The notes under the pieces are model-generated. The model was not told the origin of the DNA. It did not search any database and saw only the letters and a list, made by a program, of their open reading frames with translations. A stretch of DNA of 64,000 nt from Bradyrhizobium sp. 195. Its GTDB lineage: Bacteria; Pseudomonadota; Alphaproteobacteria; Rhizobiales; Xanthobacteraceae. Where the stretch lies: NCBI RefSeq assembly GCF_023101665.1, contig NZ_CP082161.1, positions 1,054,001 through 1,118,000 on the forward strand. Reading direction: 5' to 3'. This document shows, in pieces, positions 46,510 through 55,643 of this stretch (position 1 is the first letter of the stretch; each line of letters opens with the position of its first letter). The position numbers were made by a program, and so were the translations under genes.

Positions 46510-47037
46510 ATGACTGCGCTCCCGATTCGTGGCCCCGTTCGCATCATCGGCATCGACCCTGGCCTGCGCCGCACCGGCTGGGGCGTGATCGAGGCCGAGG
46601 GCAATCGTTTGATCTACGTCGCCTGCGGGTCGGTGGAACCGCCGGACGATCTGCCGCTGGCGAGCCGGCTGCTCGCGATCCATGAGGGGCTTGCTTCCGT
46701 CCTGTCCGGCCACCAGCCGATGGAGGCCGCGGTCGAGCAGACCTTTGTGAACAAGGACGGCGTTGCGACGCTGAAGCTCGGCCAGGCTCGCGGCGTCGCC
46801 ATGCTGGCGCCCGCGATGTTCGGCATCTCTGTCGCCGAATATGCGCCGAACCAGGTCAAGAAGACCGTGGTCGGTGCCGGTCACGCCGACAAGCAACAGA
46901 TCGCGATGATGCTGAAGATCTTGCTGCCCAAGGCCGAGCCGCCGTCAGCGGATGCCGCCGACGCGCTCGCCATCGCCATCACCCACGCCCATCACCGCCA
47001 GAGCACCGCGCTCAGGCTGAAGGTGGCGAGCCTATGA
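46510..47037 (+). CDS. ruvC: Holliday junction endonuclease RuvC
   Basis: A 175-residue resolvase that cuts Holliday junctions. The acidic active-site motif [16 protein letters not shown] is near the start, with Glu in [13 protein letters not shown] and the closing Asp in [16 protein letters not shown]. It overlaps ruvA by four bases (ATGA), so translation is coupled. Confidence 0.97.
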   Translation: MTALPIRGPVRIIGIDPGLRRTGWGVIEAEGNRLIYVACGSVEPPDDLPLASRLLAIHEGLASVLSGHQPMEAAVEQTFVNKDGVATLKLGQARGVAMLAPAMFGISVAEYAPNQVKKTVVGAGHADKQQIAMMLKILLPKAEPPSADAADALAIAITHAHHRQSTALRLKVASL

Positions 47038-47651
47038 TCGGCAAGCTCAAGGGCCTGATCGATTCCTTCGGCGAGGATTTCGTTATCCTCGACGTCGGTG
47101 GTGTCGGCTATCAGGTGCACTGCTCCTCGCGCACCCTGCAGCATCTGCCCTCGCCGGGCGAAGCCGCCGTGCTGTCGATCGAGACCTATGTCCGCGAGGA
47201 CCAGATAAAACTGTTCGGCTTCCGCACCGATCAGGAGCGCGAATGGTTTCGCCTGCTCCAGACCGTGCAGGGCGTTGGCGCCAAGGTCGCGCTCGCGGTG
47301 CTCGGCACGCTACAGCCTTCCGATCTCGCCAACGCCATTGCGCTGCGCGACAAGGCGGCGGTGGCGCGCACCCCTGGCGTCGGCCCCAAGGTCGCCGAAC
47401 GCATCGTCACCGAATTGAAAGACAAGGCGCCGGCCTTCGCCAATGTCGACCCGGCCGTGGTGCATCTCGCCGGTGCCGTCGACGACCAGCGCGCGCCGCG
47501 GCCCGTTGCCGACGCGATCTCCGCGCTGGTCAATCTCGGCTACGGCCAGCCGCAGGCGGCCGCTGCGATCGCCTCGGCCTCGCGCAGCGCCGGTGAAGGC
47601 GCCGAGACCGCGCAACTCATCCGCCTCGGTCTGAAGGAACTCGCGAAGTGA
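47034..47651 (+). CDS. ruvA: Holliday junction branch migration protein RuvA
   Basis: A 205-residue RuvA, which holds the four-way junction while RuvB drives migration. [20 protein letters not shown] starts the OB-fold domain; two helix-hairpin-helix units follow ([16 protein letters not shown] and [16 protein letters not shown]), and the C-terminal domain III that contacts RuvB is present. Confidence 0.97.
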   Translation: MIGKLKGLIDSFGEDFVILDVGGVGYQVHCSSRTLQHLPSPGEAAVLSIETYVREDQIKLFGFRTDQEREWFRLLQTVQGVGAKVALAVLGTLQPSDLANAIALRDKAAVARTPGVGPKVAERIVTELKDKAPAFANVDPAVVHLAGAVDDQRAPRPVADAISALVNLGYGQPQAAAAIASASRSAGEGAETAQLIRLGLKELAK

Positions 47652-47668
47652 GCGCGGCAATGGTCAGC

Positions 47669-47764
47669 CTCGTAGGGTGGGCAAAGCGCGGCGTGCCCAC
47701 CATCTTTCAACCGACCGGAGACATGGTGGGTACGGCGCGAAGCGCGCCTCTGCCCACCCTACGA
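47669..47764. repeat. intergenic hairpin repeat (CGTAGGGTGGGC type)
   Basis: CTCGTAGGGTGGGCA and TGCCCACCCTACGAG form the outer stem. It lies between ruvA and ruvB, inside what should be one transcript. Confidence 0.88.
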
Positions 47765-47776
47765 GGAGCTCGCTAG

Positions 47777-48838
47777 GTGAGCGATCCCAAGGCCAACCGC
47801 ATGGTCTCGCCCGAGCGCCGCAGCGACGATGTCGGCGACACCGCGCTGCGGCCGCAATCGCTGTCCGATTTCGTCGGCCAGCAGCAGGCGCGCAAAAATC
47901 TCTCGATCTTCATCGAAGCCGCGCGCAAGCGCGGCGAGGCGCTGGATCACGTGCTGTTCGTCGGCCCGCCCGGCCTCGGCAAAACCACGCTGGCACAGAT
48001 CGTGGCCAAGGAGCTCGGCGTCGGCTTTCGCGCCACATCAGGCCCTGTCATCGCCAAGGCCGGCGATCTTGCCGCGCTGCTGACCAATCTCGAAGAGCGA
48101 GACGTGCTCTTCATCGACGAGATCCATCGCCTGAGCCCGGCGGTGGAAGAGGTGCTCTATCCCGCGATGGAGGACTTTCAGCTCGACCTCATCATCGGCG
48201 AGGGACCGGCGGCGCGCTCGGTGAAGATCGAGCTGTCGAAATTCACCCTCGTCGGCGCCACCACGCGCGCCGGCCTGCTCACCAATCCCTTGCGCGATCG
48301 CTTCGGCATTCCGGTGCGGCTGAATTTCTACACGATCGAGGAATTGGAGAGCATCGTCAGCCGCGGCGCGCGTGTGCTCAATGTCGGCATGAGCGCGGAC
48401 GGCGCCAACGAGATCGCGCGCCGCGCCCGCGGCACGCCGCGCATCGCCGGCCGTCTGCTCCGCCGCGTGCGTGATTTTGCTTCAGCAGCCGATGCCGACA
48501 AGATCGACCGCAAGATCGCCGACCATGCGCTGAGCGCGCTCGAGGTCGACGCCGCAGGGCTCGATGCCATGGACCGCCGCTATCTCACGACCATCGCGAT
48601 GAACTATGGCGGCGGCCCGGTCGGCGTCGAGACCATGGCCGCCGCTCTGTCTGAACCGCGCGATGCGATCGAGGACATCATCGAGCCCTATCTGATCCAG
48701 TGCGGCTATCTCCAGCGCACCCCGCGCGGCCGCCTGCTGACCTCGCACGCCTTCCGTCATCTCGGCATCGCAGAGCCCTCGCGGGATGCGGCGGCGCAAT
48801 TCGGCTTGTTCGGCACCGATCAGGCCGAGGACGACTGA
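47777..48838 (+). CDS. ruvB: Holliday junction branch migration helicase RuvB
   Basis: A 353-residue AAA+ motor. The start is a GTG at 47777 following GGAGCTCGCTAG. Walker [15 protein letters not shown], Walker [12 protein letters not shown], sensor 1 [12 protein letters not shown], the arginine finger in PLRDRFG, and the C-terminal winged helix [20 protein letters not shown] are all visible. It completes the RuvABC resolvasome. Confidence 0.98.
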   Translation: MSDPKANRMVSPERRSDDVGDTALRPQSLSDFVGQQQARKNLSIFIEAARKRGEALDHVLFVGPPGLGKTTLAQIVAKELGVGFRATSGPVIAKAGDLAALLTNLEERDVLFIDEIHRLSPAVEEVLYPAMEDFQLDLIIGEGPAARSVKIELSKFTLVGATTRAGLLTNPLRDRFGIPVRLNFYTIEELESIVSRGARVLNVGMSADGANEIARRARGTPRIAGRLLRRVRDFASAADADKIDRKIADHALSALEVDAAGLDAMDRRYLTTIAMNYGGGPVGVETMAAALSEPRDAIEDIIEPYLIQCGYLQRTPRGRLLTSHAFRHLGIAEPSRDAAAQFGLFGTDQAEDD

Positions 48839-48967
48839 TCTGCGCTAACGCAGCGCACTCCATCCATCATGAATTTCCGGTAATCTCGTGCAGACGATCT
48901 GCACGAGCGCACCCCAATTCCGCTCCAATCGGATCGCATCGAGAAGCTGCATCAGAAACGGGCTTCC

Positions 48968-49878
48968 ATGATTACCCGCCGTCATCTCATCCGCTCCATC
49001 GGGGGCCTGTCCGCCCTCGGCGTCTCGACCGCCGCCTATGGTGTTGCCGTCGAGCCGGTGCTGCGGCTTCGCGTCACCCGCTATCATCCGACGCCGCGGC
49101 AGTGGCCGGCGGATCTGCCGCTGAAGATCGCTGTCATCGCCGACATCCATGCCTGCGATCCCTGGATGCCGCTGGACCGGATCGAGGCCATCGTCGACCG
49201 CACCAACGCGCTGAATGCTGACATCATCGTGCTGCTCGGCGACTATGTCGCCGGCCTGCACCAGGTCACGCGCATCATTCCGTCGAGCGAATGGGCGCGA
49301 GTGTTGGCCGGCCTCAAAGCGCCGCTGGGCGTCCATGCCGTCATGGGCAACCACGATTATTGGGACGACAGGACGGTACAGCGGACCGGGCACGGGCCGA
49401 CCATCGCGCATCGTGCGCTCGAAGCCCCGTCTACGAGAACGACGTCGTACGCCTTACGAAGGACGGCCGCCCGTTCTGGCTCGCCGGCTTGGGTGATCAA
49501 CTCGCCTTCCTGCCGGCGCGCCGGTTTCGGAGCATGGTGCGCTTCGGCGCCGACGATCTCAGCGCGACGCTTGCCAAGGTCACGGACGATGCGCCGATCA
49601 TCCTGCTCGCCCATGAGCCCAACATCGCGCCGCGCGTGCCCGCACGCGTCGCGCTGCAACTGTCCGGCCACACCCATGGCGGCCAGGTCCGCTTGCTGGG
49701 CTGGTCGCCGGCGGTACCGCCGCAGCAGGGCATCCGGCTGGCTTATGGCCATGTCAGGCTGAAATGCGACGTCATCATCTCCGGCGGCCTCGGCTGCAGC
49801 ATCATGCCGCTCCGCGTCGGCGTGCCGCCTGAGATCGTCGAGGTGACGCTGGGTCGAACGGGAGCAATTGTGTCCTAG
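48968..49878 (+). pseudogene. twin-arginine-like metallophosphoesterase, frameshifted
   Basis: A calcineurin-like phosphoesterase split by a frameshift. The first frame (48968 to about 49427) starts MITRRHLIRSIGGLSALGVS, a twin-arginine-like signal, and carries the metal motifs VIADIHACDPW, LLGDYVAG and VMGNHDYW. It then loses the family sequence at about 49427, in the segment GAAGCCCCGTC. The second frame, ending at 49878, continues correctly: PVYENDVVRLTKDGRPFW, HEPNIAPR and LSGHTHGGQ. Comparison with the expected run EAAG-PVYEND suggests a small deletion near 49427. The protein as encoded is probably inactive unless this is a sequencing error. Confidence 0.85.
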
Positions 49879-49947
49879 CTGCGCTTGCGCGACCGCCAGT
49901 TTTTGCGCAAAACGGGCAGGTGACCGACAAGCGAAGAGGCACACGAC

Positions 49948-50049
49948 GTGACTGCCCATCTCGACGGCGAGATCCGCGACGGCCGCCACCACATGCAGGT
50001 CCGCGTCTACTACGAGGACACGGATTTCCCTGACTTGCCATTGTCGTAG
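49948..50049 (+). pseudogene. ybgC: ybgC acyl-CoA thioesterase, 5' fragment interrupted by element insertion
   Basis: Reading from the GTG at 49948 gives VTAHLDGEIRDGRHHMQVRV followed by YYEDTDF, the N-terminus of the tol-pal-linked hot-dog thioesterase YbgC. The invariant next residues (S-G-I-V-Y-H-A-N-Y) are missing: after YEDTDF (ends 50028) the frame reads PDLPLS and stops at 50049. The homology ends exactly where the recombinase-bearing element begins. The rest of ybgC and tolQRAB-pal should lie at the far end of the element, beyond this window. Confidence 0.88.
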
Positions 50050-51713
50050 TAGGCAAACGTGCTGATTTCTCGCCCCTTGCTGCGGTTTTCGGGGAAAAGG
50101 TTCTTGCCGTAAAGCGCGGAGCTGTTCAGGTAGGGCGTATATTCGTAGGGCATCCGCTTGCGAACCGGATGCACTACTATGCACTCAATCAAGTTGCGGA
50201 AGGCTACGCGAGTTTCGATCGCCTTCGGATTGGTCTTGAGCGCGGTGACCAGCCTTCTAACCTCCGAACGGTATCGGTCACCGAATTTCGGGTGATCGAA
50301 GCCAATGACATTTTCGCCGCCACCGCCCAGCAGCCGCAAGCGCTCGTCAACGCTTTCCCGCTCCAGGTCGCACTCATCGATCCGCTTGAGCAACTCGTCC
50401 GGCTTCCGACGGCTATTTGCGATGGCATATGACAGGCGTTCGATCTCGGTAGTCAACACGCGGCGTCGACGCTCTAGCTTAGCGTGTTCGCTGCCCTTGT
50501 TCCGATCGTTTTTGCGCTCCTCCTTCCAGGCGCACATCGCCTCTTCAATGGCTTTCGGCGAAAGCAATTTCAGTTGGATTTTGTCGGAGGCATCCTCGAG
50601 CAGAACGTCCATATCGAAGCTACGGGTGTGCTCGCAGGTGCCCCGCTGATGCGCGCTTGCGCATGCCGCGCGCGGTGCACCGTTACGCGAGGATTGAGCG
50701 ATTCGCATGTGGCCATTGCAAACGCCGCACCGGAGCACACCGGCAAGCGGGTGCTCATTGTTGCGCGGGATCACGGCGCGACGCCGCGGCTTGCCAGTCG
50801 GTCCGAACATAGATACGGCGCGCGCGCTACGAACCTCCTGCGCTCGATTCCAGAGCACTTGCGGCACGATCCGTAGCTCCGGCTTCTTGACTATGATGTG
50901 GCGCTCTTCTGGATTGCGGCGCTTCTGTTTCTTCTGGGTCTCCGGGTTGAGAATTGTCGAGCGAACGTTCCAATGTATCTCGCCGATATATAGATCGTTG
51001 CCGATTATGCCGCGACCATGCCGACCGCCTGTAATGCACTGGTGATTCCAGGTGGTACGATCAGCCTTGTTCTTGTGACGAGTTGCCCCTGGTGAGGGCA
51101 CGCCTTCGCGAGTGAGATCAGCGGCGATAGTTCGGGTCGAGCGGCCCGCTGCATATTCGGTGAAGATGCGGAGCACAATCTTTGCTTCGTTCTCATCGAT
51201 CACGCGTTCGCCCGGCGCGCCCGGCCTCGGTCGATAACCATAGGCGTATGAGCCAGGAATTCTTCCGTTGGCAACAGCGTTGTCATGGCCGCGCCGAACC
51301 TTTTCGGCGAGCTGCGGCTTGTAAATCGTGTTGTACAGACTTGCGATGCTGATGTCAGTGGCGGTCGCATAGACCCCTTTCTGATCCATCAGCTCAACGC
51401 CGTTGAACTCGAAAACCTGCTTGAGACGCTGGATGGTTGCGGGATCGCGCGACAAGCGGTCGAAATGCTCAACCACGACTACGTCAAATTCCTGGTTTCT
51501 CACACCGTGGAGCAAGCGCTGATAGCCGTCCCGCGCACCTTCGGTAAGACCAGATTTTGCGGCATCCACAAACTCGCCGATGACATCGAGGTCGTTGCGC
51601 AATGCGACCTTGCGGCAGAGCAATAGCTGACCGTCAATCGAGGTCGCCTTTTGCATGTCGCTGGAATAACGGGCGTATAGTACGGCCGTTTTCTTCGATG
51701 ACGCTGTCGTCAT
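50010..51713 (-). CDS. large serine recombinase (integrase)
   Basis: A 567-residue large serine recombinase. The catalytic domain opens TAVLYARYSSDMQKATSIDG (nucleophile Ser in YSSD), with VVEHFDRLSRD as the conserved Arg region. A Recombinase domain (about 165-290, GSYAYGYRPR, RTIAADLTREGVPSPG) and a zinc ribbon (CGVCNGHM, then two later Cys in ASAHQRGTCEH) follow, with a C-terminal coiled coil (about 400-470). It integrates DNA site-specifically. Its last codons (about five residues plus the stop) lie in ybgC sequence, so the C-terminus is completed by the target gene. Confidence 0.93.
   Translation of the reverse strand: MTTASSKKTAVLYARYSSDMQKATSIDGQLLLCRKVALRNDLDVIGEFVDAAKSGLTEGARDGYQRLLHGVRNQEFDVVVVEHFDRLSRDPATIQRLKQVFEFNGVELMDQKGVYATATDISIASLYNTIYKPQLAEKVRRGHDNAVANGRIPGSYAYGYRPRPGAPGERVIDENEAKIVLRIFTEYAAGRSTRTIAADLTREGVPSPGATRHKNKADRTTWNHQCITGGRHGRGIIGNDLYIGEIHWNVRSTILNPETQKKQKRRNPEERHIIVKKPELRIVPQVLWNRAQEVRSARAVSMFGPTGKPRRRAVIPRNNEHPLAGVLRCGVCNGHMRIAQSSRNGAPRAACASAHQRGTCEHTRSFDMDVLLEDASDKIQLKLLSPKAIEEAMCAWKEERKNDRNKGSEHAKLERRRRVLTTEIERLSYAIANSRRKPDELLKRIDECDLERESVDERLRLLGGGGENVIGFDHPKFGDRYRSEVRRLVTALKTNPKAIETRVAFRNLIECIVVHPVRKRMPYEYTPYLNSSALYGKNLFPENRSKGREISTFAYYDNGKSGKSVSS
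50020..50035. other. element-chromosome junction (attL-like)
   Basis: At about 50028 the plus strand leaves ybgC codons (…GACACGGATTTC) and enters element sequence. Serine-integrase elements usually carry the integrase close to one end, as here. The core cannot be fixed to the base without the other end. Confidence 0.7.
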
Positions 51714-51903
51714 GCCCGTCCTTTATCGGCTGCCCCGAGCCGTGATTTTCATCCCGTGCGACCTGACGTCCGATAGCGCGCGCCAACTCAAACCAGATTT
51801 CCTCATTGTCCGGATTGTCCCAGCTCTGAGGATGAGAGGGGGCAAGCGGTCGAATGATCGCTCGTTGTCTTCGGAGAGATCGGATGCGGGTACGCATTTG
51901 CAA
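51634..51903 (-). CDS. small protein encoded just upstream of the recombinase
   Basis: An 89-residue reading frame that overlaps the first 80 bases of the recombinase gene in another frame. The stretch NEEIWFELARAIGRQVARDE looks like a real helical protein motif, and small genes of this kind precede serine recombinases in rhizobial islands. Function unknown; possibly a recombination directionality or accessory factor, but nothing in the sequence shows this. Confidence 0.5.
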   Translation of the reverse strand: MQMRTRIRSLRRQRAIIRPLAPSHPQSWDNPDNEEIWFELARAIGRQVARDENHGSGQPIKDGHDDSVIEENGRTIRPLFQRHAKGDLD

Positions 51904-52339
51904 ACTCGCGAGCAGAAGCTAGCGTAAATTTCTGCGCTGCGCTACAGCAAGCCGTAGCGATTACTCGCAACGCTTCTCTCATGCTGACTTCGGCAGCGTC
52001 GAATGAAAATGAAATTCTTCAAGTGGCGCGGCGCGCGTGAGGGCATTCCTAGCGATGAGGCGCGTAGTTGAGAGCAGATACGCTAAGCAAAGCGGAGTAA
52101 AAATACTTGCGGGTGACGGCGACGCGCTGGCCTGTGGTGGGAAGAGCACGCCGAGTCTGCCGTCTCGGCCAAGATCGGGTTGGGCAGATACGGTTCGCCG
52201 TTTTCCACGAGGAATCAGCCAGCCCGCACGGGAATCGCGGGTCCGTCGAGGCATTAGCATAGCCGCCCCGGTGCGTCGGAGTGGTGTAAATTATGTTTTC
52301 TTCCTTATGCGTCCATGTTTTGCGGGAACGGAGACCGCG
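51904..52339. other. no recognised gene
   Basis: A 436-base stretch in the element, lower in GC than the core. Several short frames exist on both strands, none with recognisable protein character. A TATGTTTTCTTCCTTATG segment just before 52340 may be the promoter region of the DUF6088 remnant. Confidence 0.4.
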
Positions 52340-52710
52340 ATGCCAAAGCATCAGACCTCGCTTGAAAAGATCGAAAAGATCGAGCGCAAGAAGGATGAGG
52401 CTGTCTTCCTAGTGCGTGAGTTCACCAAGCTCGGCGGCGAAGATCGGGTCTTGCGCGCGCTTCGTACCCTTTTAGCCAAGGGCCGTCTCGTACAGCTCGG
52501 CTACGCCCCATGGCCGCGCCAATCCCTCGCGGCTGACGGCAGATGGCTTCGCCGGCGCGGCGCGTCACGCGCTCGATGAGCCTGGCGTGGAATGGGAACC
52601 TACCGAGGCCGGAAAGTGCCTATTATGAGGGCCTCTCGACTCAGATTCCTGTCAAACTCGGTCGTCCGGCAAAGGCCGCTTCTCGCGTAAAGATCCTGAT
52701 CATCATGCAT
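52340..52710 (+). pseudogene. DUF6088 (AbiEi-like antitoxin fold) gene, multiply frameshifted
   Basis: The first frame (ATG 52340) gives KDEAVFLVREFTKLGGEDRV and LRALRTLLAKGRLVQLGYA, the winged-helix N-terminus of DUF6088. The sequence then moves frame near 52535 to GFAGAARHALDEPGVEWEPTEA and again near 52612 to AYYEGLSTQIPVK, both typical later DUF6088 segments in the right order. So this is one gene broken by at least two frameshifts. DUF6088 proteins are often paired with an AbiEii-type nucleotidyltransferase; none is visible here. Confidence 0.78.
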
Positions 52711-53053
52711 GCAGGCACATACACCACGTCGTCGCGGGAGGCATGAATCGGCTCAACCCGGGCATTTGGTCCGGCGAGCTTCGGAGACTTACGGCTGCCG
52801 CATCTGCTGATGAAGGCGGTCTGTTTCATGAGGCTCATCGCGCTGTCGATCACTGCCTCGCGCTCCTCGAGATCCTAGCTTGGCAGGGGCGCCGTCGTCT
52901 GACCTCCCTGAGATCCAAGGGCCTTCCGTGAGCACGGGAATCTGCCCGCGGATCCGGCCGATGAGGAGCCGAAGCGCAGATCGAGCAAGTCGGCTTCGGA
53001 GCCGAAGAAGGACAGGCGCGCCGCATCAACACAGTCCCAAATGAACGCTGAAT
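52711..53053. other. no recognised gene
   Basis: A 343-base stretch with short frames on both strands only. An Arg/Lys/Glu-rich frame near 52950-53045 (EEPKRRSSKSASEPKKDRRA) resembles a disordered tail, but no start or domain goes with it. Confidence 0.4.
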
Positions 53054-53416
53054 TCAGCGATCGGGCCCGTCATATTCCGCCCAACAATCTGTCGTCTCGT
53101 ATACCCTCACGCTCGAGAGTTGCGCAAGGCGCGGTTTTGCGTGCTGCCAGATCCAGATGGCGATATTTTCCGCCGTCGGATTTTCCAGTCCCGGGACTTC
53201 GTTCAGGCAATGGTGATCGAGCTTCTTTAGAAGAAGGCCGAACGCTTCTTCCATGTTGAAGAAATCCATTACGAACCCGGTGTGCGGATCGACGGGCCCG
53301 TTCAGCACGACCTCGACGCGATAGGAATGACCGTGCGTCCGATGACAGCGATGTGTCTGCGGGACGTTTGGAAGTCGGTGCGCTGCCTCGAACTTAAATA
53401 CCTGGGATATCTTCAT
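53054..53416 (-). CDS. queD: 6-carboxytetrahydropterin synthase (QueD)
   Basis: A 120-residue QueD, turning 7,8-dihydroneopterin triphosphate into 6-carboxy-tetrahydropterin for 7-deazaguanine (queuosine) synthesis. FKFEAAHRLP and THGHSYRVEV supply the zinc histidines, and the catalytic Cys is in HRCHRTHGHS. DFFNMEEAFGLLLKKLDHHC and PTAENIAIWIW complete the fold. It is intact and of normal length. I start at 53416 (MKISQVFKFEA); its ATG overlaps the stop of the broken queE upstream, showing they were one operon. Confidence 0.93.
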   Translation of the reverse strand: MKISQVFKFEAAHRLPNVPQTHRCHRTHGHSYRVEVVLNGPVDPHTGFVMDFFNMEEAFGLLLKKLDHHCLNEVPGLENPTAENIAIWIWQHAKPRLAQLSSVRVYETTDCWAEYDGPDR

Positions 53417-53780
53417 CTGATGCCGGGATGTTTGTGGGATTGCACGCTGATTCGCCATTTCCGATGAGCCAGGTATTACGCGAGGCCTGCCGCATGTGGT
53501 CGACGGCGTCAGGGCCGTCTGTGGGCCGAAGCAGAAATCGTCCGAGCCCCTCTCATCGACCGCCGGCAGAGCTGCCGGCTGCGGCTACACGAATTTTGAG
53601 TTTGTGTCCGCGAGCGATGGCCAGCGCGGCGCGATTTGCTGACGCAAATCCAGTTACCACGCCGGCCGGGACCAGCAGCCTGCCGTTCGTCTCGATCGCG
53701 ACAAGGAACCCGAGATCATGGAGCGCTTGCACGAGATCGTCGCCGAACCACAACAGTGGTTCTGGGCACGTTCATTGCGT
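53415..53780 (-). pseudogene. queE: queE (7-carboxy-7-deazaguanine synthase) remnant
   Basis: On the minus strand the sequence reads EPLLWFGDDLVQALHDLGFL then VAIETNGRLLVPAG, a central QueE segment. A frame change leads to RFLLRPTDGPDAVDHMRQA, and another to VQSHKHPGIR with a stop overlapping the queD ATG. All pieces are in QueE order. The radical-SAM N-terminal half (CxxxCxxC) is missing, so the enzyme cannot work. It is a 5'-truncated, twice-frameshifted relic. Confidence 0.82.
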
Positions 53781-54215
53781 GTGCCATGCAGACGATGGAG
53801 CGTCTACTACAAGATCCGGTAGATGCCAAAGCCAACTTGAGGCCCTAGGGTCCGGCCGCGTTCCCCCGCCGATCATCATCGAGGAAACAGAAATGAACGC
53901 AACCGATGAGAAGTCAACAATGGGCAGAACGGCACAATGCTAGCAGAACCTGGGTGGCTACCCACGCACACCTCAATCAAGATCCTCGTTGTTCTAACTT
54001 AAGAGCCGCAGAAGGCTACGATTGGCGGGAGGCGTATGCCTAGGGAAAATCGACCAAGGCAAAAATCAGCTTGTCAAACGTCAAACGGATGCACGCGATC
54101 ACGGCGATCGATCGGCGCAGATAAACTTATGTACCGCTGTGCAAGAGCAGATCCGGAGAGGGTTGCGCTGAGTACGCGATCAGCGAATTTGGAAAAGCTC
54201 GCGACACGTTCATGC
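53781..54215. other. no recognised gene
   Basis: A 435-base gap between the queE relic and the MATE gene. Only short frames without recognisable character are present; it must include the MATE promoter. Confidence 0.4.
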
Positions 54216-55643
54216 ATGAATGAGCCGGATACGGAATTCGCGCTCGAGAGCGAGCGAAATTTGATGCCACAGAAGAAACAGCACATGGATCTATCGGACC
54301 CGAATCTCTCAAGCCTTATCCTGCGGCTCGCCATTCCATCTGTTGTTGGGTTATCGATCCATGCGTTACAGCAGGTCGTCAATGCGATCTTTGTTGGCGC
54401 ACTTGGCGCGCAGGCGATCGCAGCTGTGAGCATGACCTTGCCGATCATGGTCCTGCTCGCGGCAGTCGGACAGGGGATCGGTGTTGGAACGGCGTCCTTC
54501 ATATCTCGTCATCTGGGCGCTCGTGAGTACCTAGAGGCGAGTCGAGGCGCAAGTACAGCACTCGCGCTCACCGCCCCGATTGGTATCATAGTTACCGTCG
54601 CTCTGCTTCCAAGTCTGCCAGCGATATTCGCAACCTTCGGAGCGACTCCAACCATCATGCCCGTAGCGCTCGATTACGCGGGAACGCTTTTGTTCGGGAA
54701 CACCCTGATGCTTCTAAACATCGTCAGCGGGTTCATTGTCAGGGCCGAAGGCGATACACGATTCAGCATGTGGGCGATGCTTACCGCGTTTCTACTGAAC
54801 GCTGTGCTTGACCCCATCTTCATATTCTTGTTTGACCTTGGTGTGCGTGGCGCAGCCCTGGCAACGCTGGTATCGCAGATCGCTGCTATTGGACTCTATA
54901 TCGCGTATTTTACGAAGCTTGGCGGGACAGTTCTGGTCAGGATATCTCACATATCATTGCGAGCAGATCGCATCAGACAGCTCGCGTTGGTGGGCGCGCC
55001 AGCGACAATGACGAGTATCTTATCGGCACTTGCCGTTATGCTCTTGTACGGAGCTGCTGCACCGTTCGGCGATGATTCCATCGCCGCAGTTGGAATAGCT
55101 GTGCGAATCTTGATGGTCGGCGCACTGCCTATCACCGGGTTCTGCTTAGGCGCTCAAGCTGTCCTGGGTTTTGGTTGGGGCGCACGCGACTATGTTCGTA
55201 TTCTGAAGGCTGCGAAGTTCATGCTCTTCGTGACGGTCGCATTCTCCATCGCGTATTCTGCGGCCGTTGTGGTTTTTGCAAGGCCTTTGGTGAGCCTATT
55301 TAGCGATAACGAGAATGTCACGGAAATAGCCGTCTCGTCCAGCATCGTGTTCCATCTCTTCTTTGGACTGTTTGGGGTTCAGAGTTTCGTGACGGCAATG
55401 CTTCAGGCGTTTGGGAGAGCACGCCTCAGTGCAATTGTGGCCCTGGCGAGGCAGGGCTATCTCTTCATACCGGCCGTACTGTTATTCCCGGGGGTTGCGG
55501 GTTTCGACGGACTGTTAGCCAGTCAAGCAATCGCTGAGCTGGGCGCCGGAATGATCGCTCTGTTCGTCATGTTCCACCAGTTCGGTGAGCTCAGACGAGC
55601 GCTCCGGCACCGTGGTTCAAGAGCGATCGGGATCGCGGGTTGA
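54216..55643 (+). CDS. MATE family efflux transporter
   Basis: A 475-residue inner-membrane transporter from ATG 54216 (MNEPDTEFAL); a later ATG at 54264 (MPQKKQ) is equally possible. It has about 12 membrane helices in two similar halves, beginning LSSLILRLAIPSVVGLSIHA. Family marks: VGALGAQAIAAVSMTLPIMV, GIGVGTASFISRHLGA and, in the second half, GFCLGAQAVLGFGWGARDY. MATE proteins export cationic compounds or small metabolites against Na+ or H+. It is intact among decayed genes, so it may be under selection. Substrate unknown. Confidence 0.92.
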   Translation: MNEPDTEFALESERNLMPQKKQHMDLSDPNLSSLILRLAIPSVVGLSIHALQQVVNAIFVGALGAQAIAAVSMTLPIMVLLAAVGQGIGVGTASFISRHLGAREYLEASRGASTALALTAPIGIIVTVALLPSLPAIFATFGATPTIMPVALDYAGTLLFGNTLMLLNIVSGFIVRAEGDTRFSMWAMLTAFLLNAVLDPIFIFLFDLGVRGAALATLVSQIAAIGLYIAYFTKLGGTVLVRISHISLRADRIRQLALVGAPATMTSILSALAVMLLYGAAAPFGDDSIAAVGIAVRILMVGALPITGFCLGAQAVLGFGWGARDYVRILKAAKFMLFVTVAFSIAYSAAVVVFARPLVSLFSDNENVTEIAVSSSIVFHLFFGLFGVQSFVTAMLQAFGRARLSAIVALARQGYLFIPAVLLFPGVAGFDGLLASQAIAELGAGMIALFVMFHQFGELRRALRHRGSRAIGIAG

